A stretch of 15,518 nt of DNA from Actinomycetes bacterium (GCA_023395755.1 JAEWYG010000102.1:1-15518); one strand, 5' to 3'; positions 5,831 through 14,114 are shown, counted from the stretch's first letter. Made by a program: numbers and translations. The notes: a model not told the origin generated them from the sequence alone.

Positions 5831-8008
5831 TTACGTCCAGAACTGAGCTGTTTCCACAATGTTTTGATACGCCCAGGGATACGCATCGGAGAACCAGCCC
5901 GTCTCGGGAACAAAGCACAAAAGCATACTGTATAGCACCGAAAGAACTACCAGTATTAACAAAACCCGCATCAGCAGATTGGCCGTAGAAGAACCTGGTT
6001 CTAAATTCTCGTTCACAATAAACACCAGCAGCACTACCGCCGCTAAGAACATAAAACTAAAATCGGCGTAATAGCGTTGCAAAATACCCGCCACTTCCGC
6101 ATCCATAATGGCCAGCAGTACCCCTGAAACCAGCAGCACCACAATGACACCCATAATGGTACGCGTAGAACGCTGAGCGAGGCGCAGGCCTAAAATGCGC
6201 TTAGCAAACGGCAACACCCACAACACAGGCAGGCATGCAAGAATACCGCCAAACGTAACCTCTTTGATTGTCTGCCCCATATAGGTGGTGTCAAAAGGTG
6301 CCGGCTGAATATAAGGGAATACACCCGACACGCAGGGTGGCTGCAAGAAGTACGAGAACAAAGCTGGTGCTAAGCGACCGATATTCCATCCCCGCTTGGT
6401 CATGTCATTCACCGTGAGGTTGTAGTTTGCGCCAAAGTCGGCAAGCGCCCCAAAACGTGCGTAATTATATCCCATAAGTCCCGCTGCCACCACCACATAA
6501 GGTGCCACGAGGCAAGCGAACTCGCGCGCACCACGAGGCGTAAACAACCGTTTCTTCGTAATATACATACGCCAAAACAAAGGGAATGCTACTAATGACA
6601 ACACAATAAGCTGGGGGCGACACCCCACAACTAAAGCCATGCAAAGCGAACCCAACAAATACCACTTCTCAGGATGCCTCGCCGCACGTCCCTTCATCCA
6701 AAAGTATAGACCCCATACAGAAAACGCCAGGCCAAGCATAATAGGTAGCGAATAAAACGTCGGAAATTTCAGTAGATAAAGAATGCCGCAACAAACTACC
6801 AGCGGTATTTGCAGCAGGAGATACAACCCTAAGCTAACTCGCTTAAAATGATAGCGGGCAAACCGGTCAAGCAACGCCGAACAGCCCAGCACAAAGGCGA
6901 TACAGGCTAAAAGTACCCCGATTGCAGTAGGAAAACTGGTTCCTGTCAACAAATAGAATGGCAAATAAAACAGAACGACCGGTACTACACCGAAATAGAC
7001 ATAATAGTGACCATCATGATAAGCAACGTCAAACAGATAAGGCTCACCTGTTGCCTTCTGTGCCTCGTCGCGAGCACCCTTATCATAGGGGTCCGACATG
7101 TCTTTAAGCCACTGCGGCGGCTCTTCTTCAAGATAGAGCTTGCCGTGTGCCATAGCCTTTGCTAACTCAGCATACTGCTGCGCGTTTTCGCCTCCCACCT
7201 CAAAGGTGTTCACTAAGCTCTTACCATCCCAGGAACCGCTGTTGTAGTCTTTTGTAGCAACGCCCACCAAGTTTGAGCCCATGAACAAAAACGTCGTCAT
7301 AAGCCACACTTCAATGACAACGGTAGCGATAATGGCCACTTTTGACTTCTTAGGTTCCGCAACCATGCCAATGCGATAAATAGCCGAGCGCGGGCGGAAT
7401 GCAAACCCCAGCAGCAAGATACCCGCCACCGCGGTAAAGCGCGTTGTGTTGAAATCAAAGGGATGGCGAGCATTGATGGCGATATCTGAAAGTTTAATGG
7501 GATAGTTCACATTGTCGCCTGTGATCTCGATTTTCAGATTATCCACGAGACCAGTAGTGTTCAGATTAATATACTCACTTTGATCCGATAATGTGGATAC
7601 GCCCACATCAGGTACCCCAACTGTATATTCAGTGGAGTCAAAATAGGTATGGTGAGCGTCGTCGGTAAACTGAATCTTAACCGTCAACTCTTGCGCTGGC
7701 TGTCGGTAGTCGAAATTTAACCAGAGATTACGTACCTTCGCATTGAGGTTCGAGAATTCGAGGGTATGGTTAACAGCGGTAAGCTTATACTGCTCATCCA
7801 CAGTCTCCTGTAGGTTCAGTTTTCCGTTTAGGTTGATAGTGTTATAGCTTGCCGTTGCAAAATAGTTAAAGTTAAAGAGGAAAATCTCCAACAGAAGCGC
7901 TATGGCAAGGAGACCGATTATCCACTTCGCTAGGTGCTTGACGGTATGACGATGCCCGCGCATGAAGCGCTGGTAGACATAAGCTATGTTCTGGCGGACG
8001 GTAGGCAT
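5831..8008 (-). CDS. Large multi-pass membrane protein of unknown function, possible GT-C type glycosyltransferase
   Basis: I do not recognise a named family. The 725-aa protein has a first membrane helix near residues 26-48, then a roughly 135-residue extracytoplasmic segment (about 50-185) of alternating hydrophobic/polar character that looks beta-rich, then about ten further membrane helices to the C-terminus. The loop after the third helix contains Tyr279 with a GKLYL stretch, an acidic LEEEPPQW segment ending at Trp300, and DGHYYVYFG (332-340) leading into a Pro-rich helix; GCRPQ is at 462-466. A Tyr/acidic outer loop, an aromatic-Gly-Pro helix entry and many helices recall GT-C glycosyltransferases that use polyprenyl-linked sugars, but I see no decisive catalytic signature. 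ATG 8008 is the first possible start, since an in-frame TAA lies five codons upstream. No SD precedes it. It reads towards nagB but is flanked by its own promoter and the adk terminator. Confidence 0.8.
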   Translation of the reverse strand: MPTVRQNIAYVYQRFMRGHRHTVKHLAKWIIGLLAIALLLEIFLFNFNYFATASYNTINLNGKLNLQETVDEQYKLTAVNHTLEFSNLNAKVRNLWLNFDYRQPAQELTVKIQFTDDAHHTYFDSTEYTVGVPDVGVSTLSDQSEYINLNTTGLVDNLKIEITGDNVNYPIKLSDIAINARHPFDFNTTRFTAVAGILLLGFAFRPRSAIYRIGMVAEPKKSKVAIIATVVIEVWLMTTFLFMGSNLVGVATKDYNSGSWDGKSLVNTFEVGGENAQQYAELAKAMAHGKLYLEEEPPQWLKDMSDPYDKGARDEAQKATGEPYLFDVAYHDGHYYVYFGVVPVVLFYLPFYLLTGTSFPTAIGVLLACIAFVLGCSALLDRFARYHFKRVSLGLYLLLQIPLVVCCGILYLLKFPTFYSLPIMLGLAFSVWGLYFWMKGRAARHPEKWYLLGSLCMALVVGCRPQLIVLSLVAFPLFWRMYITKKRLFTPRGAREFACLVAPYVVVAAGLMGYNYARFGALADFGANYNLTVNDMTKRGWNIGRLAPALFSYFLQPPCVSGVFPYIQPAPFDTTYMGQTIKEVTFGGILACLPVLWVLPFAKRILGLRLAQRSTRTIMGVIVVLLVSGVLLAIMDAEVAGILQRYYADFSFMFLAAVVLLVFIVNENLEPGSSTANLLMRVLLILVVLSVLYSMLLCFVPETGWFSDAYPWAYQNIVETAQFWT

Positions 8009-8019
8009 ACTGGTAAAGA

Positions 8020-8048
8020 ATTATAGTGGATAGCAACAGCAATAACGA
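8020..8048 (-). promoter_or_regulatory. Promoter of the membrane-protein gene, apparently giving a leaderless mRNA
   Basis: A perfect TATAAT lies on the minus strand at 8020-8025, only 11 nt before the ATG at 8008. A poor -35 (TCGTTA, 8043-8048) is 17 nt away. With a start 6-8 nt after the -10 box the transcript would carry about 4-6 nt before the ATG, leaving no room for an SD, and none is seen. Confidence 0.5.
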
Positions 8049-8095
8049 CTGCGATTTACTAACCGCAGCAAAGGGACCACGGAGAGCCATTAATA

Positions 8096-8121
8096 ACGAA
8101 AGGCGCCGTAGCGCCTTTCGT
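8096..8121 (-). terminator. Hairpin terminator after adk
   Basis: A perfect 11-bp stem (ACGAAAGGCGC at 8096-8106, GCGCCTTTCGT at 8111-8121) has a 4-nt loop and starts about 20 nt after the adk stop. The minus-strand sequence after it (TATTAAT) is AT-rich but not a proper T-run, so efficiency is uncertain. It marks the end of the adk transcript. Confidence 0.65.
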
Positions 8122-8140
8122 ATCAGTTAACGCGCAAGAA

Positions 8141-8767
8141 CTACAGGTGGAGAGCCTGCTTTACATCGGCGTACACGACATCGGCATCACGATCACCGTC
8201 AATGGACACCAACAGGTCACAACCACGATAATAGTCGATCAGCGGCGATGTAGACCTTTCGTACACGTCAAGGCGATTGCGTACCGTGGCCTCATTATCG
8301 TCGTCGCGCTGATACATTTCGCCACCACACTTCGGGCAGGTAGCATCCGTGGCTGTACCGATACAGCCACAGTCTCGACACATACGACGCGAGGTAAGAC
8401 GCTTCACAATAACCTCGGAATCCACGTCGATAAGCAGCGCCGCATCGAGAGGACGACCCAGCTTGGAAAGCTCAGCATCGAGAGCAACCGCCTGAGCGGA
8501 TGTGCGCGGGAATCCGTCGAGTATGAAGCCTTTTTCGGTGTCAGGATCTTGCAAACGCTCGGTTACCAGCCCAATGATGACATCATCTGGCACCAAGTCG
8601 CCAGCATCCATGTAAGACTTCGCCTTCTTACCCAGCGGCGTACCAGCCTTAACAGCAGCTCGCAGCATGTCACCCGTCGAGATGTGCGGCGTACCGAACT
8701 CCTCGACCAGCTTGGCTGCCTGCGTGCCCTTACCGGCTCCCGGCGCCCCCAACAAAACGATATTCAT
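8141..8767 (-). CDS. adk: Adenylate kinase, zinc-LID type
   Basis: This enzyme catalyses ATP + AMP to 2 ADP in the cytoplasm. The protein has 208 aa with the P-loop GAPGAGKGTQ at 7-16, AMP-site TGDMLR near 31-36 and the DGFPRT block near 84-89. A LID domain carries Cys130, Cys133, Cys144 and Cys147, the Cys4 zinc set of Gram-positive enzymes, with a slightly shortened LID. The start at 8767 (MNIVLLG) is preferred over an ATG seven codons upstream because GAAAGGA lies about 9 nt before it and family members begin here. It has its own promoter and is separated from secY by a terminator and a 0.3-kb gap, unlike the usual close secY-adk pairing. Confidence 0.96.
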   Translation of the reverse strand: MNIVLLGAPGAGKGTQAAKLVEEFGTPHISTGDMLRAAVKAGTPLGKKAKSYMDAGDLVPDDVIIGLVTERLQDPDTEKGFILDGFPRTSAQAVALDAELSKLGRPLDAALLIDVDSEVIVKRLTSRRMCRDCGCIGTATDATCPKCGGEMYQRDDDNEATVRNRLDVYERSTSPLIDYYRGCDLLVSIDGDRDADVVYADVKQALHL

Positions 8768-9090
8768 AATGAAATTTCCTTTCGACATACTTTCGATGGC
8801 CGTATTGTATCAAACCCCTACCCTCTCCGTTCACTTTTCGACAGAAAGAGTGCTCCCTTTAAATTACGAGTTGCGACAGCCTAACCTCATTAGAAAATCT
8901 TTTGACCATGCGGTTGACAATAGATAAGCCACTTATTTGAACAACCCAACCAGCTAACGACAGATACACTCACAACCATATGCACACTGAACGCAGGATT
9001 AGATATCTCGACACCACGAGGCCCTACCTGCACCAATACTTCAATACACACAAACAAAAAACTCGAAAATAGTGCGAGCACCTCAACCCT
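8768..9090. other. Non-coding gap between adk and the secY terminator
   Basis: This AT-richer stretch of about 320 bases separates adk from secY. Its adk-proximal end holds the adk promoter. The only reading frame of note is a 63-codon minus-strand frame (8890-9081) starting at GTG with no good SD, which I do not accept as a gene. A short repeat TTGACC/TTGACA with a small ATAAG/CTTAT dyad occurs at about 8902-8936 on the plus strand. I see no tRNA, mobile-element end or conserved gene remnant. Confidence 0.6.
8804..8834 (-). promoter_or_regulatory. Candidate adk promoter
   Basis: TACAAT on the minus strand (8804-8809) is a strong -10 box, and a weak TGAAC-containing -35 lies 17-19 nt upstream (within 8827-8834). 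The predicted start near 8797 leaves a leader of about 30 nt that includes the adk SD. A separate promoter is needed because secY ends in a strong terminator. Confidence 0.45.
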
Positions 9091-9136
9091 ACAAAACGTA
9101 AGAGGGCGACCCCAAGGCCGCCCTCTTACGTTTTGT
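9091..9136 (-). terminator. Strong hairpin terminator of the spc operon after secY (symmetric)
   Basis: An 18-bp perfect stem (9091-9108 with 9119-9136) has a 10-nt loop, and begins 10 nt after the secY stop. The arms are flanked by AAAA on one side and TTTT on the other, so each strand reads GC-rich stem then T-run and it could act in both directions. It cleanly ends the ribosomal-protein operon before adk. Confidence 0.92.
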
Positions 9137-9146
9137 TCTTACATAC

Positions 9147-10427
9147 TTATTTAAAGAACCCGTCATAATTATGCATCTTCAATTGACTCTCAACTTTACT
9201 CATAGTATCGAGGGCAACGCCAATCATAATAAGAATTGACGTACCTCCAAATGCCTGAATAAGCGTATTTCCAGTAAAGAAGAAAATAATGGACGGAACC
9301 ACGGCAATGGCGGCTATAAAGATGCCACCCGGCAGCGTCACGCGATGCAACACATTCTTAATGTATGTCACCGTAGCCGTTCCAGGTCGTACACCGGGAA
9401 TAAAGCCACCCTGCTTGCGCAGGTTATCAGCTGTTTCGTCCGGATTAAACACCATCGACGTATAGAAGTACGCAAAGAAAACAATAAGCAACACCGTAAG
9501 AATCCAGTTAATCCAACCCGACGACATCGCGTTGGCCACATTTGTAAGCCAGCCAATGTTAAACAAGGCAGCGATCTGAGCCGGAAAATAAATCAAGCAG
9601 CTGGCAAAGATAATGGGAATAACGCCTGCGGCGTTTACCTTCAACGGAATATAAGTCGACTGTCCGCCCATCATCTTACGTCCCTGCACACGCTTTGCAT
9701 AGTTCACAGGGATACGACGCTGAGCGCGCTCCACAAAGATAATGGCAGGAATACAAGCCAAAACGACCACAACAATGAGCGCCGTAATGGCAATACCCAT
9801 GCCTAGGTCGGCCTGTAGGTTGACAGACGAGAAAATAGCACTCGGCACACGAGACACAATACTTACAAAGATGATAAGCGACATGCCGTTACCAATGCCG
9901 CGTTGCGTGATAAGCTCACCCATCCACATAATGAATGCAGTACCGGCCACAAGGGTAAACACAACAATAATGTCGGTCAAAACCTCGGGAACGGCCGAGC
10001 TGAACACAACGCCGTACGCCGGCGACTTGAACAAGAACAGGTAGCCCACCGCATTGATCAAACCCAAGCCCAGCGTTAGGTAACGAGTAACCTGTGTGAT
10101 CTTCTTGCGGCCCGTCTCACCTTCCTTCGCCCAGCGGCCTACTGCAGGGATAACTCCCTGCATAAGCTGCATGATGATGGATGCGGTAATATACGGCATA
10201 ATGCCTAACGAGAACACCGAGAAGTGCGACAACGCACCACCCGTAAACAAGTCAAGCATCGTCATGGACACACCCGAGTCCGTGAACGAGTCAGCGAACG
10301 CCTTGAAGGGAATGCCAGGAACCGGAATATACGCACCAAAGCGATACAGCGCAAGAATAGCCAGCGTGAAAAATATCTTCTTACGCAGCTCCGGTACCTT
10401 AAACGCGTCAATGAGAGAGCTTAGCAA
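9147..10427 (-). CDS. secY: Preprotein translocase subunit SecY
   Basis: SecY is the channel subunit of the Sec translocon in the cytoplasmic membrane. The protein has 426 aa and about ten membrane helices. Recognisable blocks are the N-terminal [31 protein letters not shown] region (split over residues 9-40), the plug-region segment rich in Gly and Ser after it, and the ribosome/SecA-binding cytoplasmic loop [10 protein letters not shown] with Arg347. The start is TTG at 10427: no ATG exists until much later, the family begins at this point, and GGAGGAAAGG lies about 10 nt upstream inside rplO. The start overlaps the rplO stop by 7 nt, implying translational coupling. It is the last gene of the operon, directly before a strong terminator. 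Confidence 0.96.
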   Translation of the reverse strand: MLSSLIDAFKVPELRKKIFFTLAILALYRFGAYIPVPGIPFKAFADSFTDSGVSMTMLDLFTGGALSHFSVFSLGIMPYITASIIMQLMQGVIPAVGRWAKEGETGRKKITQVTRYLTLGLGLINAVGYLFLFKSPAYGVVFSSAVPEVLTDIIVVFTLVAGTAFIMWMGELITQRGIGNGMSLIIFVSIVSRVPSAIFSSVNLQADLGMGIAITALIVVVVLACIPAIIFVERAQRRIPVNYAKRVQGRKMMGGQSTYIPLKVNAAGVIPIIFASCLIYFPAQIAALFNIGWLTNVANAMSSGWINWILTVLLIVFFAYFYTSMVFNPDETADNLRKQGGFIPGVRPGTATVTYIKNVLHRVTLPGGIFIAAIAVVPSIIFFFTGNTLIQAFGGTSILIMIGVALDTMSKVESQLKMHNYDGFFK

Positions 10428-10870
10428 GGCTCTTCGACCTTTCCTCCGGCTGCTTCGATTTTCGCCTTAGCCGAAGCAGACACCTTGTCGACCTTAATCG
10501 TAAGGGCCTTAGTCACCTCGCCGTCGCCCAGCACCTTTACCAGCGCATCGGCGTGCTTGATAATACCCTTAGCCTTCAGGCTTTCGCCATCAACCACATC
10601 GCCAGCCTCGAAGTTTTCCTCAAGACGGCCTACGTTTACCGGTAAATACTCCACATGGTTGATGTTCTTGAAACCAGGAAGCTTCGGCAGACGACGCGCA
10701 AGCGGGGTCTGACCGCCTTCAAAACCAGTGCCCTTGGTGCCACCAGCGCGGGACCCCTGACCGTTCATGCCGCGGCCGGAAGTCTTACCAGTACCAGAAC
10801 CGTTACCACGACCGACGCGCTTACGGGCCTTGGTAGAACCTTCAGCCGGCTTAAGATCCTTCAACTCCAT
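10421..10870 (-). CDS. rplO: 50S ribosomal protein L15
   Basis: The protein has 149 aa with the hallmark N-terminal glycine/arginine-rich extension ([21 protein letters not shown] region, residues about 18-40) that threads into 23S rRNA, followed by the [12 protein letters not shown] block. The start at 10870 (MELKDLKP) has AAAGGAG 7 nt upstream; the frame is open for about 60 more codons but that sequence is the structured non-coding gap. L15 is a large-subunit core protein. The gene follows rpmD after an unusually long 186-nt gap and overlaps secY. Confidence 0.97.
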   Translation of the reverse strand: MELKDLKPAEGSTKARKRVGRGNGSGTGKTSGRGMNGQGSRAGGTKGTGFEGGQTPLARRLPKLPGFKNINHVEYLPVNVGRLEENFEAGDVVDGESLKAKGIIKHADALVKVLGDGEVTKALTIKVDKVSASAKAKIEAAGGKVEEPC

Positions 10871-10961
10871 GATATAACTCCTTTTAGTCGCATGCGGACC
10901 ATTCCGGCCCGTGCTGGCAGCTCGCCGCCAGCTAACTTCCTGAAGCGTTTTTACCCTATGC

Positions 10962-10996
10962 AAAAACGCCATCACGCCGCTCAAGGCGGCGATGAT
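10962..10996 (-). terminator. Possible internal terminator/attenuator between rpmD and rplO
   Basis: The minus-strand RNA forms a 10-bp stem with one bulged base (ATCA, bulge, CGCCGC with GCGGCG, TGAT; plus-strand 10971-10980 and 10986-10996) and a 5-nt loop. A T5 run follows about four bases later. The T-run is offset and interrupted, so termination would be partial. Its place inside an essential operon implies attenuation, not full stop. Confidence 0.5.
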
Positions 10997-11013
10997 TTTC
11001 AATCGCTTATGAT

Positions 11014-11043
11014 AGCATGCGCCACCCGAAGGCAGCGCATGCT
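11014..11043 (-). other. Hairpin with TTCG tetraloop just after rpmD
   Basis: AGCATGCGC (11014-11022) and GCGCATGCT (11035-11043) form a perfect 9-bp stem that continues inward through G-U and C-G pairs to a TTCG tetraloop on the minus strand. It begins 13 nt after the rpmD stop. There is no T-tract, so it is more likely a stability or processing element than a terminator. Confidence 0.6.
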
Positions 11044-11056
11044 TCTTAAGCAAATA

Positions 11057-11248
11057 TTAGATTTCTTCGACCTTTACAAGGTGCTTTACCTTGAAAACCA
11101 TGCCGCGAACACACTCATTGTCCACTTGGTCGACCGAACGATTAATCTTTCCCAGACCCAGCGCGCGCAAGGTTGCCGCCTGGTCGCCCTTGTAGCCAAT
11201 AGGGCTTTTTACCTGGGTGAGGCGCAGCGTCTTCTTTGCGTCAGACAT
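11057..11248 (-). CDS. rpmD: 50S ribosomal protein L30
   Basis: The 63-aa protein has the bacterial L30 core: [13 protein letters not shown] near the start, [11 protein letters not shown] in the middle and the [16 protein letters not shown] end. The start at 11248 (MSDAKK) is chosen over an ATG six codons upstream because AAGGAG lies about 7 nt before it; its ATG overlaps the rpsE stop as TAATG. L30 is a small peripheral large-subunit protein that many bacteria lack. Confidence 0.95.
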   Translation of the reverse strand: MSDAKKTLRLTQVKSPIGYKGDQAATLRALGLGKINRSVDQVDNECVRGMVFKVKHLVKVEEI

Positions 11249-11778
11249 TACTTCTGCTCCTTCCAACCAAAGATCTTTGCCACCGACGTATCACGACGGG
11301 CAGCAACCTGCTCGGGGCTCTCCATGTTCTTGAGACCCTCAGCGGCAGCCTTCACGATATTCATCGCATTATTAGTACCAAGCGACTTCGTGAGGACATC
11401 GGTCACACCAGCTAGCTCCATAACCGCACGTACTGGACCGCCAGCGATAACGCCAGTACCCGGTGTTGCCGGCTTGATAAGAACACGACCAGCACCAAAC
11501 ACGCCCATAATCTCGTGCGGCAACGTCTTCTCAGCCGTCAATGGCACGGTGAACATGTTCTTCTTTGCGTCTTCGACGCCCTTCTTGATGGCGATAGGCA
11601 CTTCCTGCGACTTACCCATGCCAACACCTACGCGTCCGTTGCCGTCACCGACAACAACCAGTGCGGTCAGCGCGAAGCGACGACCACCCTTAACGACCTT
11701 GGACACGCGATTGATATAAACGACGCGCTCCTGAAGCTCGGGAACCCCGGCGTCGTTTTGCTGTTTGTTACGAGCCAT
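11248..11778 (-). CDS. rpsE: 30S ribosomal protein S5
   Basis: The protein has 176 aa. The N-terminal dsRNA-binding-like domain contains [17 protein letters not shown] and the glycine-rich [17 protein letters not shown] loop, and the C-terminal domain contains [11 protein letters not shown] and [12 protein letters not shown]5 acts in decoding fidelity near the 30S mRNA entry. ATG 11778 has AAGGGG about 10 nt upstream, 15 nt after the rplR stop. A short tail after IFGW is normal. Confidence 0.97.
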   Translation of the reverse strand: MARNKQQNDAGVPELQERVVYINRVSKVVKGGRRFALTALVVVGDGNGRVGVGMGKSQEVPIAIKKGVEDAKKNMFTVPLTAEKTLPHEIMGVFGAGRVLIKPATPGTGVIAGGPVRAVMELAGVTDVLTKSLGTNNAMNIVKAAAEGLKNMESPEQVAARRDTSVAKIFGWKEQK

Positions 11779-11793
11779 AAGTTATAACCCCTT

Positions 11794-12162
11794 CTAGAAT
11801 TTCAGGCCGGCTTCACGAGCGGCATCGGCCAAAGCCTGCACACGCCCGTGATACAGATGTCCGCCACGGTCAAATACGACCTCGGTGACACCGGCATCCT
11901 GCGCCTTCTTACCGACGATCTCGCCCAAAGCGATAGCACCTTCGACGGTCGCACCGTTCTTGCCGGTGGCCTTGAAGTCAGGGCCAAGTGTGGAAACGGC
12001 GCACATGGTGGTATGTGCAACGTCGTCCACGAGTTGAACGTACATATTACTGTTGCTGCGCGTGACGCACAGACGGGGACGGGCCGGCGTTCCGGAAATC
12101 TTACCGCGTACGCGGCGATGGCGGCGAGCCAACCCGGCTTGTTTCTTCTGAAGCTTGTCCAT
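11794..12162 (-). CDS. rplR: 50S ribosomal protein L18
   Basis: The 122-aa 5S-rRNA-binding protein has a basic N-terminus ([18 protein letters not shown]), [10 protein letters not shown], and the C-terminal [28 protein letters not shown] region, a textbook L18 end. Start ATG 12162 fits the family length. The gap to rplF is 41 nt. Confidence 0.97.
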   Translation of the reverse strand: MDKLQKKQAGLARRHRRVRGKISGTPARPRLCVTRSNSNMYVQLVDDVAHTTMCAVSTLGPDFKATGKNGATVEGAIALGEIVGKKAQDAGVTEVVFDRGGHLYHGRVQALADAAREAGLKF

Positions 12163-12203
12163 GATAATCCCTTCGATCTCAAACCGTGATGTGGGCTTTT
12201 AGC

Positions 12204-12746
12204 CTAGTCGCCCTTGGCTGCCTTGCCCAGCTTACGACGAACCTGCTCGCCTTCATAGCGAATACCTTTGCCCTTATAAGGCTCGGGCTTACGCCACTTG
12301 CGAATGTTCGCCGCCACCTGTCCGACCTGCTCTTTGCTCGGGCCGGAGACGATAATCTCGGTCTGGCTCGGGACTTCGAACGTAATGCCTTCCGGCGCAA
12401 CAACAAGCACCGGATGGGAGAAGCCGAGCTGCATCTCGATATCCTTACCCTTGAGTGCAGCACGATAGCCAACACCCACGAGTTGAAGCTTCTTTTTGAA
12501 GCCCGTCGAGGTGCCCTCGACCATATTTGCAATAAGCGTACGAACGAGTCCGTGATAGGCCTTAGCCTCGCGGGTGTCGTCGGGACGCTCGACGAGGATG
12601 TCATCACCCTCGCGCTTGATGATCATGATTTCGGGAAAGCTGCGAGTGAGCTCACCCTTCGGGCCCTTTACCGTCACCGTGGTGCCGTCGATGGTGACAT
12701 CGACGCCGGCAGGAACGGTAATGGGCTGTTTGCCGATACGAGACAT
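12204..12746 (-). CDS. rplF: 50S ribosomal protein L6
   Basis: The 180-aa protein begins [12 protein letters not shown] as L6 does, has two tandem L6 domains, and ends with the conserved [13 protein letters not shown] block and the basic VRRKLGKA tail. L6 sits near the factor-binding site of the 50S subunit. The start has AGGGAGGG upstream and lies 19 nt after the rpsH stop. Confidence 0.97.
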   Translation of the reverse strand: MSRIGKQPITVPAGVDVTIDGTTVTVKGPKGELTRSFPEIMIIKREGDDILVERPDDTREAKAYHGLVRTLIANMVEGTSTGFKKKLQLVGVGYRAALKGKDIEMQLGFSHPVLVVAPEGITFEVPSQTEIIVSGPSKEQVGQVAANIRKWRKPEPYKGKGIRYEGEQVRRKLGKAAKGD

Positions 12747-12765
12747 ATCTTATTCCCTCCCTTTC

Positions 12766-13164
12766 CTACCAGACGTAGGCGATAACCTCGCCGCCAACGC
12801 CCTTTTTACGAGCATCGCGGTCGGTCATCACACCGAGGCTTGTAGAGATAATTGCGGTACCGAGGCCGCCCAACACGCGGGGCAGCTCGTCCTTGCCAGC
12901 GTAAATACGCAGGCCCGGCTTCGAGATACGCTTAATACCACGGATGGTTTTAGCCTTCTTCTCGCCGTACTTGAGCACGATCTCCAGCGACGCGCGGGGC
13001 TCGCCCTCTACGACGTCATAACGCTGAATATAGCCCTCTTCTTGCATGATACGAGCTATCTCGACAAGCTTCTTGCTGGACGGCATAGAAACCGTCTGCT
13101 TGCCGGCAGAGTTTGCGTTACGCACACGCGTAAGCATATCTGCAATGGGGTCGGTCATGGTCAT
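12766..13164 (-). CDS. rpsH: 30S ribosomal protein S8
   Basis: The 132-aa 16S-rRNA-binding protein begins [17 protein letters not shown], keeps the [11 protein letters not shown] and [15 protein letters not shown] blocks, and ends GGEVIAYVW. The start at 13164 is favoured because AAAGGAG sits exactly 7 nt upstream; a second ATG two codons later is a weaker alternative, and the frame further upstream lacks a usable site. In E. coli S8 represses the spc operon by binding near the rplE start; whether this happens here is unknown. A 109-nt gap without a clear strong hairpin separates it from rpsZ. Confidence 0.96.
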   Translation of the reverse strand: MTMTDPIADMLTRVRNANSAGKQTVSMPSSKKLVEIARIMQEEGYIQRYDVVEGEPRASLEIVLKYGEKKAKTIRGIKRISKPGLRIYAGKDELPRVLGGLGTAIISTSLGVMTDRDARKKGVGGEVIAYVW

Positions 13165-13273
13165 GGTGTTTCTCCTTTGGTCCGTGATGAGCCACACGCA
13201 CGGTTCGTCGGCGCCCATAACGCCTCCGCCTTCTACGCGGGCACACCCTTGAGCGCGCTTTAGTCTTGGCGAT

Positions 13274-13459
13274 TTACCACGAAGACTTGGTCACGCCGGG
13301 CAGTTCGCCTTTGTTGGCCAGTTCGCGCAAGCACACGCGGCACAGACCAAACTTGCGGTAATAGGCGCGGGGACGTCCGCAACGCGTGCAGCGATTGTGC
13401 TGGCGCGTCGAGAACTTTGGCTCGCGCTTGGCCTTGGCGATCATCGATTTCTTAGCCAT
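13274..13459 (-). CDS. rpsZ: 30S ribosomal protein S14, short zinc-binding form
   Basis: The 61-aa protein has two CxxC motifs (Cys24/27 and Cys40/43) forming a zinc ribbon, plus the [16 protein letters not shown] core, and ends GVTKSSW. This is the C+ (zinc) S14 type typical of Gram-positive and many other bacteria; bacteria that also carry a zinc-free S14 often use it under zinc starvation. AAGAAGGA precedes ATG 13459 at about 6 nt. Confidence 0.97.
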   Translation of the reverse strand: MAKKSMIAKAKREPKFSTRQHNRCTRCGRPRAYYRKFGLCRVCLRELANKGELPGVTKSSW

Positions 13460-13483
13460 GCAAATCCTTCTTTCCTATCCTCG

Positions 13484-13503
13484 ACCCGCACGAGAATGCG
13501 GGT
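13484..13503 (-). other. Small hairpin between rplE and rpsZ
   Basis: ACCCGCA (13484-13490) and TGCGGGT (13497-13503) form a perfect 7-bp stem with a 6-nt loop, in the 72-nt gap after the rplE stop. There is no T-run, so it is not a terminator. It may affect mRNA stability or the relative yield of L5 and S14. Confidence 0.45.
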
Positions 13504-13531
13504 GCAAGTTCAAACGGGGCGGGCACAAGAA

Positions 13532-14077
13532 CTACTTGTCCTTGAACGGGAAGCCGAGCGCGGTAAGCAGCGCGTGAGCATCTTCGTTGTTGCCGGCAGT
13601 CGTTACAACCGTAATATCCATACCACGCGTACGGTCGATCTTGTCGTAGTCGATCTCCGGGAAGATCAGCTGCTCCGTAATGCCAAACGTGTAGTTGCCG
13701 CGGCCATCAAAGCTCTTCGGCGAAATACCGCGGAAGTCGCGTACACGAGGCAACGCGGTAGCCAAAAGGCGATCCATAAACTCCCACATGCGGTCACCAC
13801 GCAGCGTGACCTTACAACCAATAGCCTGGCCTTCACGCAAATGGAAACCGGCAATAGACTTGCGAGCACGCGTGACGCAGGGCTGCTGCCCGGTGATGGT
13901 GCGCATATCGGCAATAGCGGCGTCAAGCAGCTTCGAATCGGCTGCCGCGGCACCAACGCCCATGTTCACAACGATCTTCTCGACACGCGGAACTTGGTTG
14001 ATATTTTTGATACCCAGATCGGCCTCAAGTTTGGGCACAATCTCGGTTTGGTACTTTTCTTTCAAGCGAGGAGCCAT
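13532..14077 (-). CDS. rplE: 50S ribosomal protein L5
   Basis: The 181-aa 5S-rRNA-binding protein has the blocks [47 protein letters not shown] and the C-terminal [21 protein letters not shown] region. The start at 14077 (MAPRLKEKY) has AAAGGAA about 6 nt upstream; the open frame upstream of it runs through a hairpin-containing gap and is not coding. It lies 117 nt downstream of rplX, a long gap for this operon. Confidence 0.97.
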   Translation of the reverse strand: MAPRLKEKYQTEIVPKLEADLGIKNINQVPRVEKIVVNMGVGAAAADSKLLDAAIADMRTITGQQPCVTRARKSIAGFHLREGQAIGCKVTLRGDRMWEFMDRLLATALPRVRDFRGISPKSFDGRGNYTFGITEQLIFPEIDYDKIDRTRGMDITVVTTAGNNEDAHALLTALGFPFKDK

Positions 14078-14114
14078 GGTACGTTCCTTTCGATGAATTA
14101 AACGCAAGATTTCC

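Larger units (their letters stand above)
10871..11056 (-). promoter_or_regulatory. Structured 186-nt intercistronic region between rpmD and rplO
   Basis: Most neighbouring gaps in this operon are short, while this one holds several RNA hairpins in minus-strand order. First comes a 9-bp stem extended by C-G and wobble pairs to a TTCG tetraloop (11014-11043), then a terminator-like hairpin with T5 (10962-10996), then a perfect 8-bp GCGTTTTT/AAAAACGC stem (10945-10952 with 10962-10969) that reuses the T-run, and then GCTGGC/GCCAGC just upstream of rplO. The palindrome CGCATGCG (10889-10896) also matches the GCATGC in the first hairpin arms. This looks like a leader that controls rplO-secY expression, or an inserted palindromic element. 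I know of no named riboswitch that it matches. Confidence 0.5.

Noticed and set aside
8147..8884. 245-codon plus-strand open frame opposite adk
   Set aside because: Shadow of adk; no SD and no recognisable protein.
8902..8942. TTGACA on the plus strand as a promoter
   Set aside because: No acceptable -10 box at 16-18 nt and no plus-strand gene follows.
8890..9081. 63-codon minus-strand frame in the adk-secY gap
   Set aside because: GTG start, no convincing SD, no recognisable motif; low-GC chance frame downstream of a strong terminator.
11008..11013. TATCAT on the minus strand after rpmD as an internal promoter for rplO-secY
   Set aside because: No -35-like hexamer at the right distance; the position overlaps the hairpin base.
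10655..11719. 354-codon plus-strand open frame opposite rplO, rpmD and rpsE
   Set aside because: Antisense shadow of three certain ribosomal genes and the gap between two of them; composition is unlike a real protein.
13165..13273. Possible regulatory structure in the rpsZ-rpsH gap
   Set aside because: Only a weak 5-bp CCGTG/CACGG stem was found, not enough to call.
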